A DNA stretch of 64,000 nt from Shouchella patagoniensis (GTDB lineage Bacteria > Bacillota > Bacilli > Bacillales > Bacillaceae_D), in the NCBI RefSeq assembly GCF_002019705.1, contig NZ_KV917377.1, positions 1,920,565-1,984,564 on the forward strand, read 5' to 3'. Position 1 is the first letter of the stretch, and every line of letters starts with the position of its first letter. Made by a program: the position numbers and the translations under genes. The notes beneath the pieces are model-generated. The model was not told the origin of the DNA and ran no database searches. It saw only the letters and a program-made list of their open reading frames with translations. Below, piece after piece: positions 1 through 9,150 of the stretch.

Positions 1-493
1 TTGGTGGAATCCGTAACGTCAACTCATTTCCTTGTGCAGTAATATCAGGTTCACTCGAATACGCACCGATTATAAAATCCTCTTGTTCATTAAATACTTG
101 TGTTGCGAAAATCCCTCCGCTATGAGGAACATAAACAATTGGGGTATCATATTCTTGAACAAGCCTTCGTGCGTTCGCTCCAGTTTCATTAGGCAAATAT
201 TGGTCATCTAGAGTGACTAAATTAAACGAATACATCTGTCCATCTACTTCAAATCCGCCAGCTTCATTAATTTCGTTAATCGCCATCGTCAACCCACTTG
301 CTGCATTTTGTCCATAGAATGCAGCGGCTCCAGATAACGGCCCGCTGAAACCAAGATTGATTACTTCGGTTCCGACCACTTTTTCGATCGCTTCACCTTG
401 TTCTTCATTGTCTCCCCCAACAATTGTGTCATCGCCGATACATCCAACAAGCAAACCAATAGCACCTACAACAGTAAACAGCATTCTCTTCAT
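1..493 (-). CDS. Branched-chain amino acid-type ABC transporter substrate-binding lipoprotein (partial, C-terminus beyond window)
   Basis: Extracellular solute receptor for the Liv-type importer encoded just upstream in the same direction. The reading frame stays open from the ATG at 493 to the window edge. It starts MKRMLF, continues with a short hydrophobic stretch, and has an LVGC lipobox with the lipidated Cys at residue 18. The mature start is followed by INLGFSGPLSG, the usual opening of periplasmic-binding fold type I (LivK/HAAT) receptors, and later by GGFEVDGQMY and TLDDQYLP, which also fit that family. Only about 164 residues are visible of an expected 390-420. It is the last visible gene of the operon that begins with the acyl-CoA ligase, so the ligand may be an organic or acyl acid rather than leucine. 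The ligand is inference. Confidence 0.88.
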   Translation of the reverse strand, partial: MKRMLFTVVGAIGLLVGCIGDDTIVGGDNEEQGEAIEKVVGTEVINLGFSGPLSGAAAFYGQNAASGLTMAINEINEAGGFEVDGQMYSFNLVTLDDQYLPNETGANARRLVQEYDTPIVYVPHSGGIFATQVFNEQEDFIIGAYSSEPDITAQGNELTLRIPP

Positions 494-514
494 GCCTAAG
501 CTCCTCCTTTTGGC

Positions 515-1222
515 TTATGCCCCAATATACGCTTTTTTAACAGCTTCATTTGCAAGCAACTCTTCCCGTGTCCCTTCAACTACCATGCGACCATTCTCAA
601 TCACATAACCACGATCGGCGATTCGAAGAGCTGCATTTGCATTTTGTTCTGCTAGTAATACTGTTGTGCCTTGCTGATTGATTGTCCGGATCACTTCAAA
701 AACTTGTTCGACAATAAGAGGAGCGAGACCTATTGAAGGTTCATCAAAAAGAACAAGCTTTGGTTTTGACATCATCGCTCGCCCAATTGCGAGCATCTGT
801 TGTTGTCCACCACTTAATGAACCTGCCTGAGCATCTTTCTTTTCTTCTAGTATCGGAAAGAGTGCGTAAATTTCAGAAAGTGATTCTTGTAGTTGCTGTT
901 TCTTCGGTCGCAATGCATAAGCGCCCATACGTAGATTTTCATAAACACTCATTGCTGGAAACAAATTTCTTCCTTCAGGACAATGACCAATACCTTCCTG
1001 TACAAGCTTACTAGCGGACTTTCCACCAATTGCTTTTTTATTCCATGTAATCATTCCTGATGCTGGTTTAGAGAGTCCACTAATACTCCTAAAAATCGTA
1101 CTTTTCCCTGCGCCATTAGCTCCCAGCAAAACAACTAATTCACCTTGTTCAACATGGAGGGAGATATTAGATAACACTTCATACATACCATATCGAACCG
1201 ATACTTCATTCAGCATCAGCAT
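515..1222 (-). CDS. livF: Liv-type ABC transporter ATP-binding protein LivF
   Basis: One of the two ATPases that drive the Liv-type importer at the inner face of the membrane. Walker A GANGAGKST lies at about residues 34-42, the signature LSGGQQQ near residue 135 and Walker B LVLFDEPS near 157. The C-terminal region carries the LivF-like EQNANAAL switch. The frame is open to 1252, but I start at the ATG at 1222 (MLMLNEV) because GGAGGAGG precedes it at good spacing and the length (235 aa) then fits LivF. This start overlaps the end of livG by 17 bp, so translation is probably coupled. A start at 1216 is also possible. Confidence 0.92.
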   Translation of the reverse strand: MLMLNEVSVRYGMYEVLSNISLHVEQGELVVLLGANGAGKSTIFRSISGLSKPASGMITWNKKAIGGKSASKLVQEGIGHCPEGRNLFPAMSVYENLRMGAYALRPKKQQLQESLSEIYALFPILEEKKDAQAGSLSGGQQQMLAIGRAMMSKPKLVLFDEPSIGLAPLIVEQVFEVIRTINQQGTTVLLAEQNANAALRIADRGYVIENGRMVVEGTREELLANEAVKKAYIGA

Positions 1223-1982
1223 AGACGTTGCCTCCTCCGAGATAGGCTTCAATTACCGCTTCATTTTTTTGAATCTCCGCTGGAGTACCTTCTGCAATTT
1301 TCCGGCCGTAATTAAGGACGACAATACGGTCAGCTAGACCCATAATCATCTGCATCTTATGTTCAATCAAACAAATAGTCAGCCCTTTCGCGGCCATTTT
1401 ACGAATGTATTCTGCAAGCTGAACGGTTTCTTCTGGATTAACACCCGCGGCTGGTTCATCAAGAAAGACGATCTTCGGATCTGTTGCAAGTGCAAGTGCA
1501 AAGGCTGTACGTTTTTTTGCCTCCTGAGAAATATCACCTACGAGGCGTTCTGCTTCTTTTTCTAAGTCTAGAAACGCAAGCATCTCTTGGGCTTTCTCTC
1601 TAGCAGCCGCTTCTTCTCTCTTTAAACGAGGGGTTCGAAATACCGCATCAGCAACCCCCGATTTCGTTCGCAACCGATGACCAATAATGACGTTGTCAAG
1701 GACAGTTGAATGCTCAAATAAATTTGTTGTTTGAAATGTACGGGCTATACCAAGCTTCGCGTTATGGTACGGACGATTTTTCGTTATGTCTAGACCATCA
1801 AATAGTACTTGACCCTCGCTAGCTCTGTAGTAACCACTGATAACATTAAATAAAGTTGATTTCCCAGCACCATTAGGTCCGATAATTGCTGTGATTTTCC
1901 CTTCTTCAATTGTGAGATCGACTTCATTGACCGCTATTAGCCCCCCAAATTTTTTGGTCAGCCTTTTTGTCTCGATCAGCAT
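1206..1982 (-). CDS. livG: Liv-type ABC transporter ATP-binding protein LivG
   Basis: Second ATPase of the importer. Walker A GPNGAGKST is at residues 35-43, Walker B IVFLDEP is followed by AAGVNPEE, and the H-loop IEHKM is intact. The C-terminus has the LivG-type extension ending in YLGGGN. The ABC signature is odd: where LivG normally has LS(Y/G)GQ the protein reads GDISQEAKKR. Because LivF keeps a perfect LSGGQ, one of the two composite ATP sites may be degenerate. The start ATG at 1982 abuts the livM stop at 1983, as in a tightly packed operon. Membership of the HAAT family is clear. The effect of the altered signature is inference. Confidence 0.92.
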   Translation of the reverse strand: MLIETKRLTKKFGGLIAVNEVDLTIEEGKITAIIGPNGAGKSTLFNVISGYYRASEGQVLFDGLDITKNRPYHNAKLGIARTFQTTNLFEHSTVLDNVIIGHRLRTKSGVADAVFRTPRLKREEAAAREKAQEMLAFLDLEKEAERLVGDISQEAKKRTAFALALATDPKIVFLDEPAAGVNPEETVQLAEYIRKMAAKGLTICLIEHKMQMIMGLADRIVVLNYGRKIAEGTPAEIQKNEAVIEAYLGGGNVYADAE

Positions 1983-2981
1983 TTACGGTCCCCCCTCATA
2001 AGTTGACTTGTTATGTGAATCTGTCGTGCTTTTATTCATTTTTTTTATTTTGCGCTTCCGTTTCCACGCAGCATAACCACCTACAATTCCACGGGGGTAA
2101 AAAATGACAAGCAGCACAAGTAACGGACCAAAAACAATCATCCGGTATTCTTCCATAAACTGAAGCGACTGCGTCAATAACACGATTAGAAGAGTACCCA
2201 CAACTGGACCGAACAACGTGCCGAAACCACCTACGAGCGCATAAGTGAGCATATCGAATGTGACCATCGTATAGGAAATATTCGGTCCAATAAATCGCAC
2301 AACTGATGCATACAAAACACCAGCAAGAGCAGCAAAGAATGTAGAGGTGACAAAGGAAACAAGCTTTTGACGCATCGTGTTAATCCCAATCGTTTGCGCG
2401 AGCTCTTCGGAATTTCGAATCGCTATATACGTGCGTCCTACAAGCGATTCTGTTATCCATTTCATAAAAATCACTGTACCTACTAGAAATACAAGCACAA
2501 GATAATACAGCGCTTGACTGTTTTCAAATTGAATTGGACCAATAGCACCTGGTGCTGGAATTCCAATTAAGCCACGAACACCACCCGTAAATTCATCCCA
2601 TTGGTAGATAATTAAATAAATGATGTAACCGACACATAATGTGTAAATGGCAAAAAAGTGTTCTTTCGTACGGAGAGCAATTAAACCAACAAGTAAGCCA
2701 ATTATTGTTGTGATAACTAAGGCAAGCATAAAAGCAAGCCAATAAGACATTCCAACCTTTACAGTAAGCAGTCCTACCGAATAAGCTCCGATTGCAAAGA
2801 AACCAGCATGTGCCAATGAAAGTTGCCCTGTATATCCGCTAATTAAATTCATTCCATATACACCAATTGTCCAGACAAAGGATATCGTCAAAATATATAG
2901 ATAGTATTGATTGTCAGTCACCAATGGTATGAGGAGAGCGAGTAATAAAAAGATGAGTGGCAGTATATTGTCCTTCAACAT
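1983..2981 (-). CDS. livM: Liv-type ABC transporter permease LivM
   Basis: Membrane-spanning subunit of the importer, with about nine to ten hydrophobic segments and the LivM hallmark YTGQLSLAHAGFFAIGAY in the first third, followed by GALRTKEHFFAIYTLC-like and GGFGTLFGPVVG motifs. The frame is open up to 3005, but the ATG at 2981 (MLKDNILPL) is preceded by GGGGG at nine bases and gives 332 residues, which fits the family. With this start the ATG sits two bases before the end of the livH stop codon, so translation is probably coupled. The C-terminal tail is basic and hydrophilic. Confidence 0.92.
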   Translation of the reverse strand: MLKDNILPLIFLLLALLIPLVTDNQYYLYILTISFVWTIGVYGMNLISGYTGQLSLAHAGFFAIGAYSVGLLTVKVGMSYWLAFMLALVITTIIGLLVGLIALRTKEHFFAIYTLCVGYIIYLIIYQWDEFTGGVRGLIGIPAPGAIGPIQFENSQALYYLVLVFLVGTVIFMKWITESLVGRTYIAIRNSEELAQTIGINTMRQKLVSFVTSTFFAALAGVLYASVVRFIGPNISYTMVTFDMLTYALVGGFGTLFGPVVGTLLIVLLTQSLQFMEEYRMIVFGPLLVLLVIFYPRGIVGGYAAWKRKRKIKKMNKSTTDSHNKSTYEGGP

Positions 2982-2982
2982 G

Positions 2983-3849
2983 TTACGCTGCCCCCTTCTT
3001 TGCAAAAAGTCCTTTTGGCTGAATCGTCAAGATAATGACTAGTAATGCAAAGGCGATTAAATCACTATAGTCACTTGAAATAAACGTGGCCCCAAGACTT
3101 TCAGAGAAACCAAGGATGTACCCGCCAATAATTGCACCAGGAATACTCCCCATCCCGCCGATAATAATAATGACAAACGCTTTCAAGATAACAAGATGCC
3201 CCATACCGGGGAAAACCAAATTAATTGGCGATGCAATCGATGCTGCAATTGCTGCCAAAGCCCCAGAAATAAAGAAAGTGAGCATCGCAACTTTATTGGC
3301 ATTAATCCCTACAAGAAAAGCCCCTTCTCTATTTTGTGACATCGCCACAATCGCCGCTCCAATCAACGTCTTCTTTAAAAACAATTGCAAAAGCACCATT
3401 ACAACAACCGCAGCTACGACGATTAGAATACGCTGTACGGTAACCGTTATCCCAAGAAAAGATACAACTTCACCAAAAGGCGTTGACATTGCGCGATATT
3501 CTGCACCCCAAACAAGTTGAACAAACGTTTCTAAGAATAACAACACACCAATAGCAGCGATTTTATCGTGGATTGGTGGAGAATGGCGCAGAGGGTGAAA
3601 CACAAGTCGTTCCATTAATAAGGCAACAAATCCAACAATTAAAATAGAAACAAACATCGCTAAAAAATAAGGGAAGCCAAAAGCTGCCATTGTCATGAGG
3701 GTGACATAACCACCTAGCATATACAAAGCCCCGTGTGCAAAGTTCGGGATATGCAAGATTCCATACACGAGCGTTAAACCTAAAGCAACTAAACTGTAAA
3801 CGCTTCCAATCGTTAACCCATTAAATAGTTGTTGCAGGAGAATATCCAT
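2983..3849 (-). CDS. livH: Liv-type ABC transporter permease LivH
   Basis: First permease of the Liv-type importer: 288 residues, about eight membrane segments. Family motifs are the N-terminal NGLTIGSVYSLVALGLTLVYG, the HGALYMLGGYV segment and the C-terminal IIIGGMGSIPGAIIGG loop that contacts the ATPases. It begins at an ATG 31 bases downstream of the acyl-CoA ligase stop, with a GAGGTGAATAA-type ribosome site in the gap. No separate promoter is visible, so it is probably transcribed from the sigma-54 promoter at 5476-5491. The ligand specificity of Liv-type permeases cannot be read from sequence. Confidence 0.92.
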   Translation of the reverse strand: MDILLQQLFNGLTIGSVYSLVALGLTLVYGILHIPNFAHGALYMLGGYVTLMTMAAFGFPYFLAMFVSILIVGFVALLMERLVFHPLRHSPPIHDKIAAIGVLLFLETFVQLVWGAEYRAMSTPFGEVVSFLGITVTVQRILIVVAAVVVMVLLQLFLKKTLIGAAIVAMSQNREGAFLVGINANKVAMLTFFISGALAAIAASIASPINLVFPGMGHLVILKAFVIIIIGGMGSIPGAIIGGYILGFSESLGATFISSDYSDLIAFALLVIILTIQPKGLFAKKGAA

Positions 3850-3880
3850 TTATTCACCTCACCATTTTTAACATGACTTA

Positions 3881-5437
3881 TTAGTTCTTTATTTGCGCTC
3901 TTACTAGCTCGCGCTTTAGAATTTTTCCAACTGCTGTCTTTGGCAATTCTTTGATAAACGCAATTTGCTTTGGAATTTTAAATGCTGCTAGATGTTGTTT
4001 GCAATGCTCGACAATATCCTCTTCGGATAATTGACTTCCTTGTTTTTTTACGATAAAAGCTTTTACTGTTTCACCTCGATATTCGTCAGGTACACCAATC
4101 ACTGCCGCTTCTTGTATCCCTTCCATTCGGTACAAAACATCTTCAATCTCAATTGGATAAACATTGTAACCACTTGCGATAATCAACTCTTTTTTCCGAC
4201 CAACAATATAAAAGTACCCATCTTCATCTCTTCTCGCTAAATCTCCAGTAAAAAGCCAACCGTTTCGAAGAGCATTTGCCGTTTCTTGTGAGAGGTTATA
4301 ATACCCTTTCATAATTTGCGGGCCTCGAATAATCAACTCACCAACTTCATTTGCTTTAAGTTCCTGCTCCGTTGCAATATCAACAATTTTAGACTCTGTA
4401 TTTGGTAGTGACACCCCAATGCTACCTGCCTTTTGTTTTCCTTGGAGTGGATTCCGGTGAGTAACAGGTGATGCTTCTGATAATCCGAACCCTTCTAAAA
4501 TTGTTGTTCCAGTCAATTCATTAAACTGACGCATCACCTCAACTGGCATCGGCGCTGAACCACTCGTGCACACATTTAACATCGACAAATCCATGTGATG
4601 CTTGCGGAAATAATCGAGTAAGGCAATATACATCGTCGGTACACCTGGAAAACTTGTTGGTCTGTACATTTCAATTGCCTTAGCGGTCTCTTCTACATCG
4701 AAACGAGGCAGAAGAATCATATTCCCACCAAGAAACAACGTTAAGTTCATTGCACTTGTCATGCCGTACACATGAAAGAGGGGGATTATGGTTAGCACAC
4801 GTTCGCTTCCTTCTCCTTGATTGCTTTCTTGAGTTGCTGCAGTTTGCAATGTATTCGAAACGAGGTTGTAATGCGTCAACATCGCCCCCTTCGATCGCCC
4901 AGTTGTACCGCCTGTATATTGAATGACAGCTACATCTTCGACGGGGTCCACTTCTTCAGGCTTCTTCAGTGGAATTGAGTTTAAAAGCAGATCAAATGAC
5001 CCTGAACCTTCAAAAGAAACAGCAGCTACAAGTATTACTTGTGTTTCATTTTTGATTACTTCATAAACAGGTACTAACTGATCAAGCATGATGATCGCTT
5101 TCACTTCCGCGTCTTTTAGCACATGAGCTAATTCTGCAGGTTTATAAAGCGGATTAATTTGAACAACTGTTGCTCCAAGATACAGAGTCGCAAAATAGCT
5201 AATAACATATTGGGGACAATTGGGTAGCATTAATCCAATGCGATCCCCTTTGTTCACTCCTTGCTCTGCTAATCCTGTGGCAACACGCTTACTCAAGTCA
5301 AATAACGTTTCATACGTAAATGTCTTACCAGCAAATGTTATTGCAACATTGTCCTTATACGTTGTTACACTTTCCATCATCATCTCGATTAACGTTTGTT
5401 CTGGTAATTCAATCGATTTATAATGAAACACCGCCAT
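3881..5437 (-). CDS. Acyl-CoA synthetase (AMP-forming), FadD/LvaE-like
   Basis: Activates a carboxylic acid to its CoA thioester using ATP. The 518-residue ANL-family enzyme has the P-loop YTGGTTGRSKG at residues 174-184, the adenylate-binding EGFGLSEASP, the hinge region GDLARRDEDGYFYIVGRKKELI, and the C-terminal catalytic lysine K505 in TAVGKILKREL. It is the first gene after a sigma-54 promoter and is followed by the Liv-type importer, so uptake and CoA activation of the same acid are probably coupled. In the Pseudomonas Lva system the equivalent ligase is LvaE. The substrate chain length is unknown. AGGGAG upstream supports the ATG at 5437. Confidence 0.9.
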   Translation of the reverse strand: MAVFHYKSIELPEQTLIEMMMESVTTYKDNVAITFAGKTFTYETLFDLSKRVATGLAEQGVNKGDRIGLMLPNCPQYVISYFATLYLGATVVQINPLYKPAELAHVLKDAEVKAIIMLDQLVPVYEVIKNETQVILVAAVSFEGSGSFDLLLNSIPLKKPEEVDPVEDVAVIQYTGGTTGRSKGAMLTHYNLVSNTLQTAATQESNQGEGSERVLTIIPLFHVYGMTSAMNLTLFLGGNMILLPRFDVEETAKAIEMYRPTSFPGVPTMYIALLDYFRKHHMDLSMLNVCTSGSAPMPVEVMRQFNELTGTTILEGFGLSEASPVTHRNPLQGKQKAGSIGVSLPNTESKIVDIATEQELKANEVGELIIRGPQIMKGYYNLSQETANALRNGWLFTGDLARRDEDGYFYIVGRKKELIIASGYNVYPIEIEDVLYRMEGIQEAAVIGVPDEYRGETVKAFIVKKQGSQLSEEDIVEHCKQHLAAFKIPKQIAFIKELPKTAVGKILKRELVRAQIKN

Positions 5438-5475
5438 TTGATCACTCCCTCTTTAGAATGAGTTACTAACCTATT

Positions 5476-5491
5476 AGCAATTTCCATGCCA
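5476..5491 (-). promoter_or_regulatory. Sigma-54 (SigL) -24/-12 promoter of the ligase-liv operon
   Basis: On the minus strand the sequence reads TGGCATGGAAATTGCT. It matches the consensus TGGCAYRNNNNTTGCW at the essential -24 GG and -12 GC with exact spacing. Transcription would start about 12 bases downstream, near 5465, which leaves a short leader before the ATG at 5437. A gene for a sigma-54 activator lies directly upstream, at 5603. Confidence 0.85.
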
Positions 5492-5584
5492 AATGAATAA
5501 AAGTGACTCGTTCACGTTTTCTATATAAACTCAATTCACTTTTGAGAGAATTTAATTGATTGAATGCAATACTGAATAATGGAC

Positions 5585-5614
5585 AAAAAAAAGCAGCTTC
5601 AATTAAGAAGTGCT
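5585..5614 (-). terminator. Terminator of the sigma-54 activator gene
   Basis: On the minus strand the hairpin AGCACTTC / GAAGCTGCT, with a 6-base loop and one bulge, is followed by eight T. The hairpin covers the last codons and the stop codon of the activator gene. Confidence 0.6.
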
Positions 5615-7255
5615 CGTAAGGCCATATTTCTTCATTTTTCTGGCAATTGTTGCTTGACTTGATTGCAAAGCCTCTGCAATTTCGTATGTTGTTTTATATG
5701 TCCGCAATGCGTCTTCAAGTAAGTTTCTTTCTGCTTGTTCAACGGTTAGTTGCAATAAACTGTTCGATTCATTTTCTGATCCCTTCGAATCTCGATATTC
5801 TTCCGGCAAATCTTCTAAACCAAGCTCATCGTTTTTTGATAAAATCATCAATCGTTGAATCAAATTAGCCAGCTCTCTTACATTCCCCGACCACCTATTC
5901 GAAAATAACAGATGTTTTAAAGGTTTTGACAACATTTTTGTCATTCCAAATGCTGCATTAAAATGATTAATATAATATTCTGCTAGCGGTAAAATATCAG
6001 CTCGTCTTTCACGTAACGGCGGAATACGAATTGGCAGGATATTAAGCCGGTAATAAAGGTCTTCACGGAATTTACCATTTTCAGCCATTTCTTTTAAATC
6101 GCGATTTGTTGCGGCTATTACTCGAACGTCAACACGCTTCGTCTTACTCCCACCAACCCGTCGAATCTCTCTATCCTGAAGGACTTGCAGTAGTTTCACT
6201 TGTAACGGCAAAGCAAGTTCACCAATCTCATCAAGAAACAAAATACCTCCATCCGCCATCTCAAACATACCCGCTTTGCCATAACGACTTGCCCCTGAAA
6301 ACGCACCAGCTTCATAACCAAATAGTTCGGATTCCATTAACTCAGCAGGAATCGCACCGCAATTCACTTTAACCAACTCCCCGTTTCGACGCGGACTTGA
6401 TTGATGGATGTGTTTAGCTAGCACATCTTTACCTACACCTGTTTCTCCTAATAGCAAAACAGTCGCATCGATTTGATTTATTCGATTTACCATTTCATGA
6501 ATGTCTGCCATTGCGCTGCTATGCAATACTGGTAACGGTGATTGATTAGAAGTGTAAATAGCGTCTGTTGGTAAACTCTCTTGTCCAAATTTGCGATAAT
6601 ACGGCAATAGCTCCGAAACATCTCGAATATTATAAATAATCTTATCAACCTCACCATTATTATTTAATAATGGTGAGCCTGTCATAACAATTTGATGGCC
6701 ATTTTTCCCCCCTTGAAAGGCGGTTGCTGGCTTCTTCGTTTTTATTATTCTTGAATACAGAGATTCTTGTAAAAAACCTCTTGTAACAAGTTTCTCTGCA
6801 CTTTTTCCTATAAAATATTCTTTTGGAATCCCCGTAAAGCGTTCAACAGAGTTATTCACTTTTAGCGTAATACCATCTGCTGTATTAATTGATATACCAT
6901 CATAAGAATGTTCTAAAATCCTATTTAATTCTTGATTTGCTTGCTTTTCGTCTTGTAGCTCTGCTTGTATCGCTTCAAATTCAGGATCCTCAATAAACAA
7001 GTGGGCTTGAAGGTTTGCCTCATTCTGATATCCCATCTTGAAATGACGCAAGAGTTGCCCTGATAAATAAAAAGACGCACCATTCTTTTCGTTTACGCAA
7101 AGTTTTTTTGTTAACTCTTTCTCTTCGGTATGATTTAATCCGTCTCTTAATTCCTGAAAACTTATACTTTCTTCTTTAATCTGACCAAATTGGTCTGTGA
7201 TTACCCACAACAAAGGAAAGTAAGAAGTCATGTCCAATAAGCGCATCGGTGCCAT
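5603..7255 (-). CDS. Sigma-54-dependent transcriptional activator (PAS, AAA+, Fis-type HTH)
   Basis: Enhancer-binding protein that remodels SigL-RNA polymerase. Residues 1-110 form a unique sensor region, and a PAS domain spans about 111-215 (EHSYDGISINTADG, then GIPKEYFIGKSAEKL). The AAA+ core has Walker A GETGVGKD at 270-277, the sigma-54 contact loop GAFSGA at 317-322 (usually GAFTGA), Walker B GILFLDE at 337-343 and the arginine-finger region FREDLYYRLN. A Fis-like HTH (YEIAEALQSSQATIARKMKKYG) closes the 550-residue protein. GGAAGGGG is placed correctly for the ATG at 7255. It sits between two operons that each have a -24/-12 promoter, so it probably controls both. The threonine-to-serine change in the loop is conservative. 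The signal is unknown; a CoA or acid intermediate would fit. Confidence 0.93.
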   Translation of the reverse strand: MAPMRLLDMTSYFPLLWVITDQFGQIKEESISFQELRDGLNHTEEKELTKKLCVNEKNGASFYLSGQLLRHFKMGYQNEANLQAHLFIEDPEFEAIQAELQDEKQANQELNRILEHSYDGISINTADGITLKVNNSVERFTGIPKEYFIGKSAEKLVTRGFLQESLYSRIIKTKKPATAFQGGKNGHQIVMTGSPLLNNNGEVDKIIYNIRDVSELLPYYRKFGQESLPTDAIYTSNQSPLPVLHSSAMADIHEMVNRINQIDATVLLLGETGVGKDVLAKHIHQSSPRRNGELVKVNCGAIPAELMESELFGYEAGAFSGASRYGKAGMFEMADGGILFLDEIGELALPLQVKLLQVLQDREIRRVGGSKTKRVDVRVIAATNRDLKEMAENGKFREDLYYRLNILPIRIPPLRERRADILPLAEYYINHFNAAFGMTKMLSKPLKHLLFSNRWSGNVRELANLIQRLMILSKNDELGLEDLPEEYRDSKGSENESNSLLQLTVEQAERNLLEDALRTYKTTYEIAEALQSSQATIARKMKKYGLTSTS

Positions 7256-7356
7256 TCACATTACCCCTTCCTGCTACTCGAAAGAAAATATGGAATTTTC
7301 TATTATTATAACGAGCTTAACACCTAAATGGAAGAGCTGTGTCCGACAGAAGAAAT

Positions 7357-7382
7357 AAACGGCCAGAGGACACGGCCGTTTT
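7357..7382 (-). terminator. Terminator of the ACAD/APH operon
   Basis: Perfect 8-bp stem AAACGGCC / GGCCGTTT with a 9-base loop. On the minus strand it is followed by TTTATTT. It lies just after the quinone oxidoreductase stop codon. Confidence 0.65.
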
Positions 7383-7387
7383 CCACG

Positions 7388-8383
7388 TTAATAATGTCTA
7401 TTCATTTCAATGATTAACTTCCCAAATGTCTGACGATCACTAAGTTGATCAAGTGCATGAATTGCTTCTTCCATCTTATACACCTTAAATAAAAGAGGAC
7501 GAACATCTCCACTTTCATACAACCCACATAGTTTTTTATGAATCTCTTTTACACCATCAGGATATAATTTTGCATAATAGCCCCAATGAACACCAATTAA
7601 TGAATAATTTTTCACAAGAGCATGGTTCATAGGGGCTTCTGAAATACTGCCCCCAGCAAAACCGATAACAAGTAATTTCCCTGCAAAAGCAATACATTTG
7701 CGCGATCGATCAAATGTATCGCCACCAACAGGGTCAAAAATCACATCAGCCCCCCGACCACCAGTTGCTTTGTTCACAAGGGGAACGAAATCGTCGTTTC
7801 GATAATCAATCACTGCATCTGCACCGAGCTCGCTACATCGTTTTGTCTTATCAGCTCCACCGGCTGTGGCAATGACATACGCTCCAGCCGCTTTGCCAAG
7901 CTGAATTGCCGCTGAACCGACTCCTCCAGCTCCTGCATGGACAAGTAATGTCTGACCTTCTTTTATATTTGCACGGTGATGGAGCGCATAATAAGCTGTT
8001 TGATACGTAATAAAAAGCGATGCTGCTTCAGGAAATGACATTGACTTTGGCACTTCGAATACACTTTCTTCTTCAACTGCATGCCATTCTGCCAACCCTC
8101 CGGCTGGCATAGTCGGTCTGGCAATAACCCGTTGATTTACTCGAAATCGACTATTGCTTCCTACCTCTGCAACAGTTCCTGCAATTTCCGAACCTGGCGT
8201 AAACGGCAACGCAGGTTTTTCTTGATAAGTACCTTGACACAACAAAATATCAAAGAAATTTAGCGCCGCTGCTTCCGTACGGATTAACACTTGCCCTTTT
8301 TTTCTTATGGGCCTCTCTTCATTTGTTCTCAAAACGAGCGCCTCTTTTGGATTGCCTAATTGTTCTACAGTCCACTTCTGCAT
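7388..8383 (-). CDS. NADPH:quinone oxidoreductase family protein (zinc-independent MDR)
   Basis: Medium-chain dehydrogenase/reductase of 331 residues. It has an N-terminal GroES-like fold (about 1-120), NADPH-binding AGAGGVGSAAIQ at 150-161 and the quinone-reductase motif DPVGGDTFDRS. The catalytic-zinc cysteines of alcohol dehydrogenases are absent, which places it with Qor/enoyl reductase-like members. It is the last gene of the operon that starts at the ComB-like gene and lies 11 bases after the preceding SDR. In this setting it could reduce an enoyl or keto intermediate of the acid pathway, but that is inference. Confidence 0.85.
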   Translation of the reverse strand: MQKWTVEQLGNPKEALVLRTNEERPIRKKGQVLIRTEAAALNFFDILLCQGTYQEKPALPFTPGSEIAGTVAEVGSNSRFRVNQRVIARPTMPAGGLAEWHAVEEESVFEVPKSMSFPEAASLFITYQTAYYALHHRANIKEGQTLLVHAGAGGVGSAAIQLGKAAGAYVIATAGGADKTKRCSELGADAVIDYRNDDFVPLVNKATGGRGADVIFDPVGGDTFDRSRKCIAFAGKLLVIGFAGGSISEAPMNHALVKNYSLIGVHWGYYAKLYPDGVKEIHKKLCGLYESGDVRPLLFKVYKMEEAIHALDQLSDRQTFGKLIIEMNRHY

Positions 8384-8394
8384 GAATGAACCTC

Positions 8395-9150
8395 CTATCG
8401 TTTAAATGCACTTGCCCCGTCATCAGCATAATAAACGTGAGCATTTAAAAAAGCAGCCTCATCGCTAGCTAAAAACAAAGCCAGTTTTGCAATATCTTCA
8501 GGCTGACCTGCCTTGCGCCGCATTTGTGCTTTTTCTATTTTTAACCACGTATCAGGATCTTTTTTCCATCCGGAAACGATATCCGTTTCGACTAAACCAG
8601 GAGCAATTGCAACAACACGTATGTTGTATTTGGCTAATTCAAGTGCCGCTCCCTTTGTCATTGATACAACCGCTCCTTTGCTCGCATGGTAAGCCAACTG
8701 ATTGCGATCAGCTATATATGCATAGATAGAAGCTGTATTGATGATAACGCCCCCGGCTTCCTTCATCGCCTCTGCCGAAGCCTTGATGCCAAAAAACACA
8801 CCGTCTTGATTAACCGAAACCGTTTTTCGATAGGCTTCAACGGATGTTTGCAATAGCGGCAAACCGTCCGTACCAATACCTGCATTGTTAAACATAATAT
8901 CTAACGCTCCGTATGTTTTTAGAGCAACCGCGACCGCCTTTTTTACTGATTCATAAGATGTCACGTTAATCAGCAAAGGTTTTGCTTTGCCGCCCAATTC
9001 TTTAATTGTTTCAGCTGTTTCATCTGCTTTTTCTAACATTAGATCAGCGCAAATAACATTTGCACCTTCTCTTGCGAATGCCAAAGCAGAAGCTTTACCA
9101 ATTCCAGACCCGGCGCCTGTTACAATTGCTGTTTTTCCAGCAAGCCTCAA
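8395..9150 (-). CDS. Short-chain dehydrogenase/reductase (SDR)
   Basis: Classical SDR of 251 residues. The cofactor loop TGAGSGIG is at 11-18, D36 after the second strand suggests NAD(H) preference, NNAG is at 88-91, and the catalytic triad is S141, Y154 and K158. It overlaps the previous SDR by 4 bp (ATGA type), so the two are translated together. Two consecutive SDRs in an operon for acyl-CoA metabolism suggest oxidation or reduction of hydroxyacyl-CoA intermediates. In the Pseudomonas levulinate pathway the SDR LvaD reduces the 4-keto group. Which of the two would be the equivalent cannot be decided here. Confidence 0.87.
   Translation of the reverse strand: MRLAGKTAIVTGAGSGIGKASALAFAREGANVICADLMLEKADETAETIKELGGKAKPLLINVTSYESVKKAVAVALKTYGALDIMFNNAGIGTDGLPLLQTSVEAYRKTVSVNQDGVFFGIKASAEAMKEAGGVIINTASIYAYIADRNQLAYHASKGAVVSMTKGAALELAKYNIRVVAIAPGLVETDIVSGWKKDPDTWLKIEKAQMRRKAGQPEDIAKLALFLASDEAAFLNAHVYYADDGASAFKR

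Noticed and set aside
357-608. Plus-strand frame over the start of the lipoprotein and the end of livF
   Set aside because: A shadow of two well-supported minus-strand genes, as are the other frames opposite known genes.
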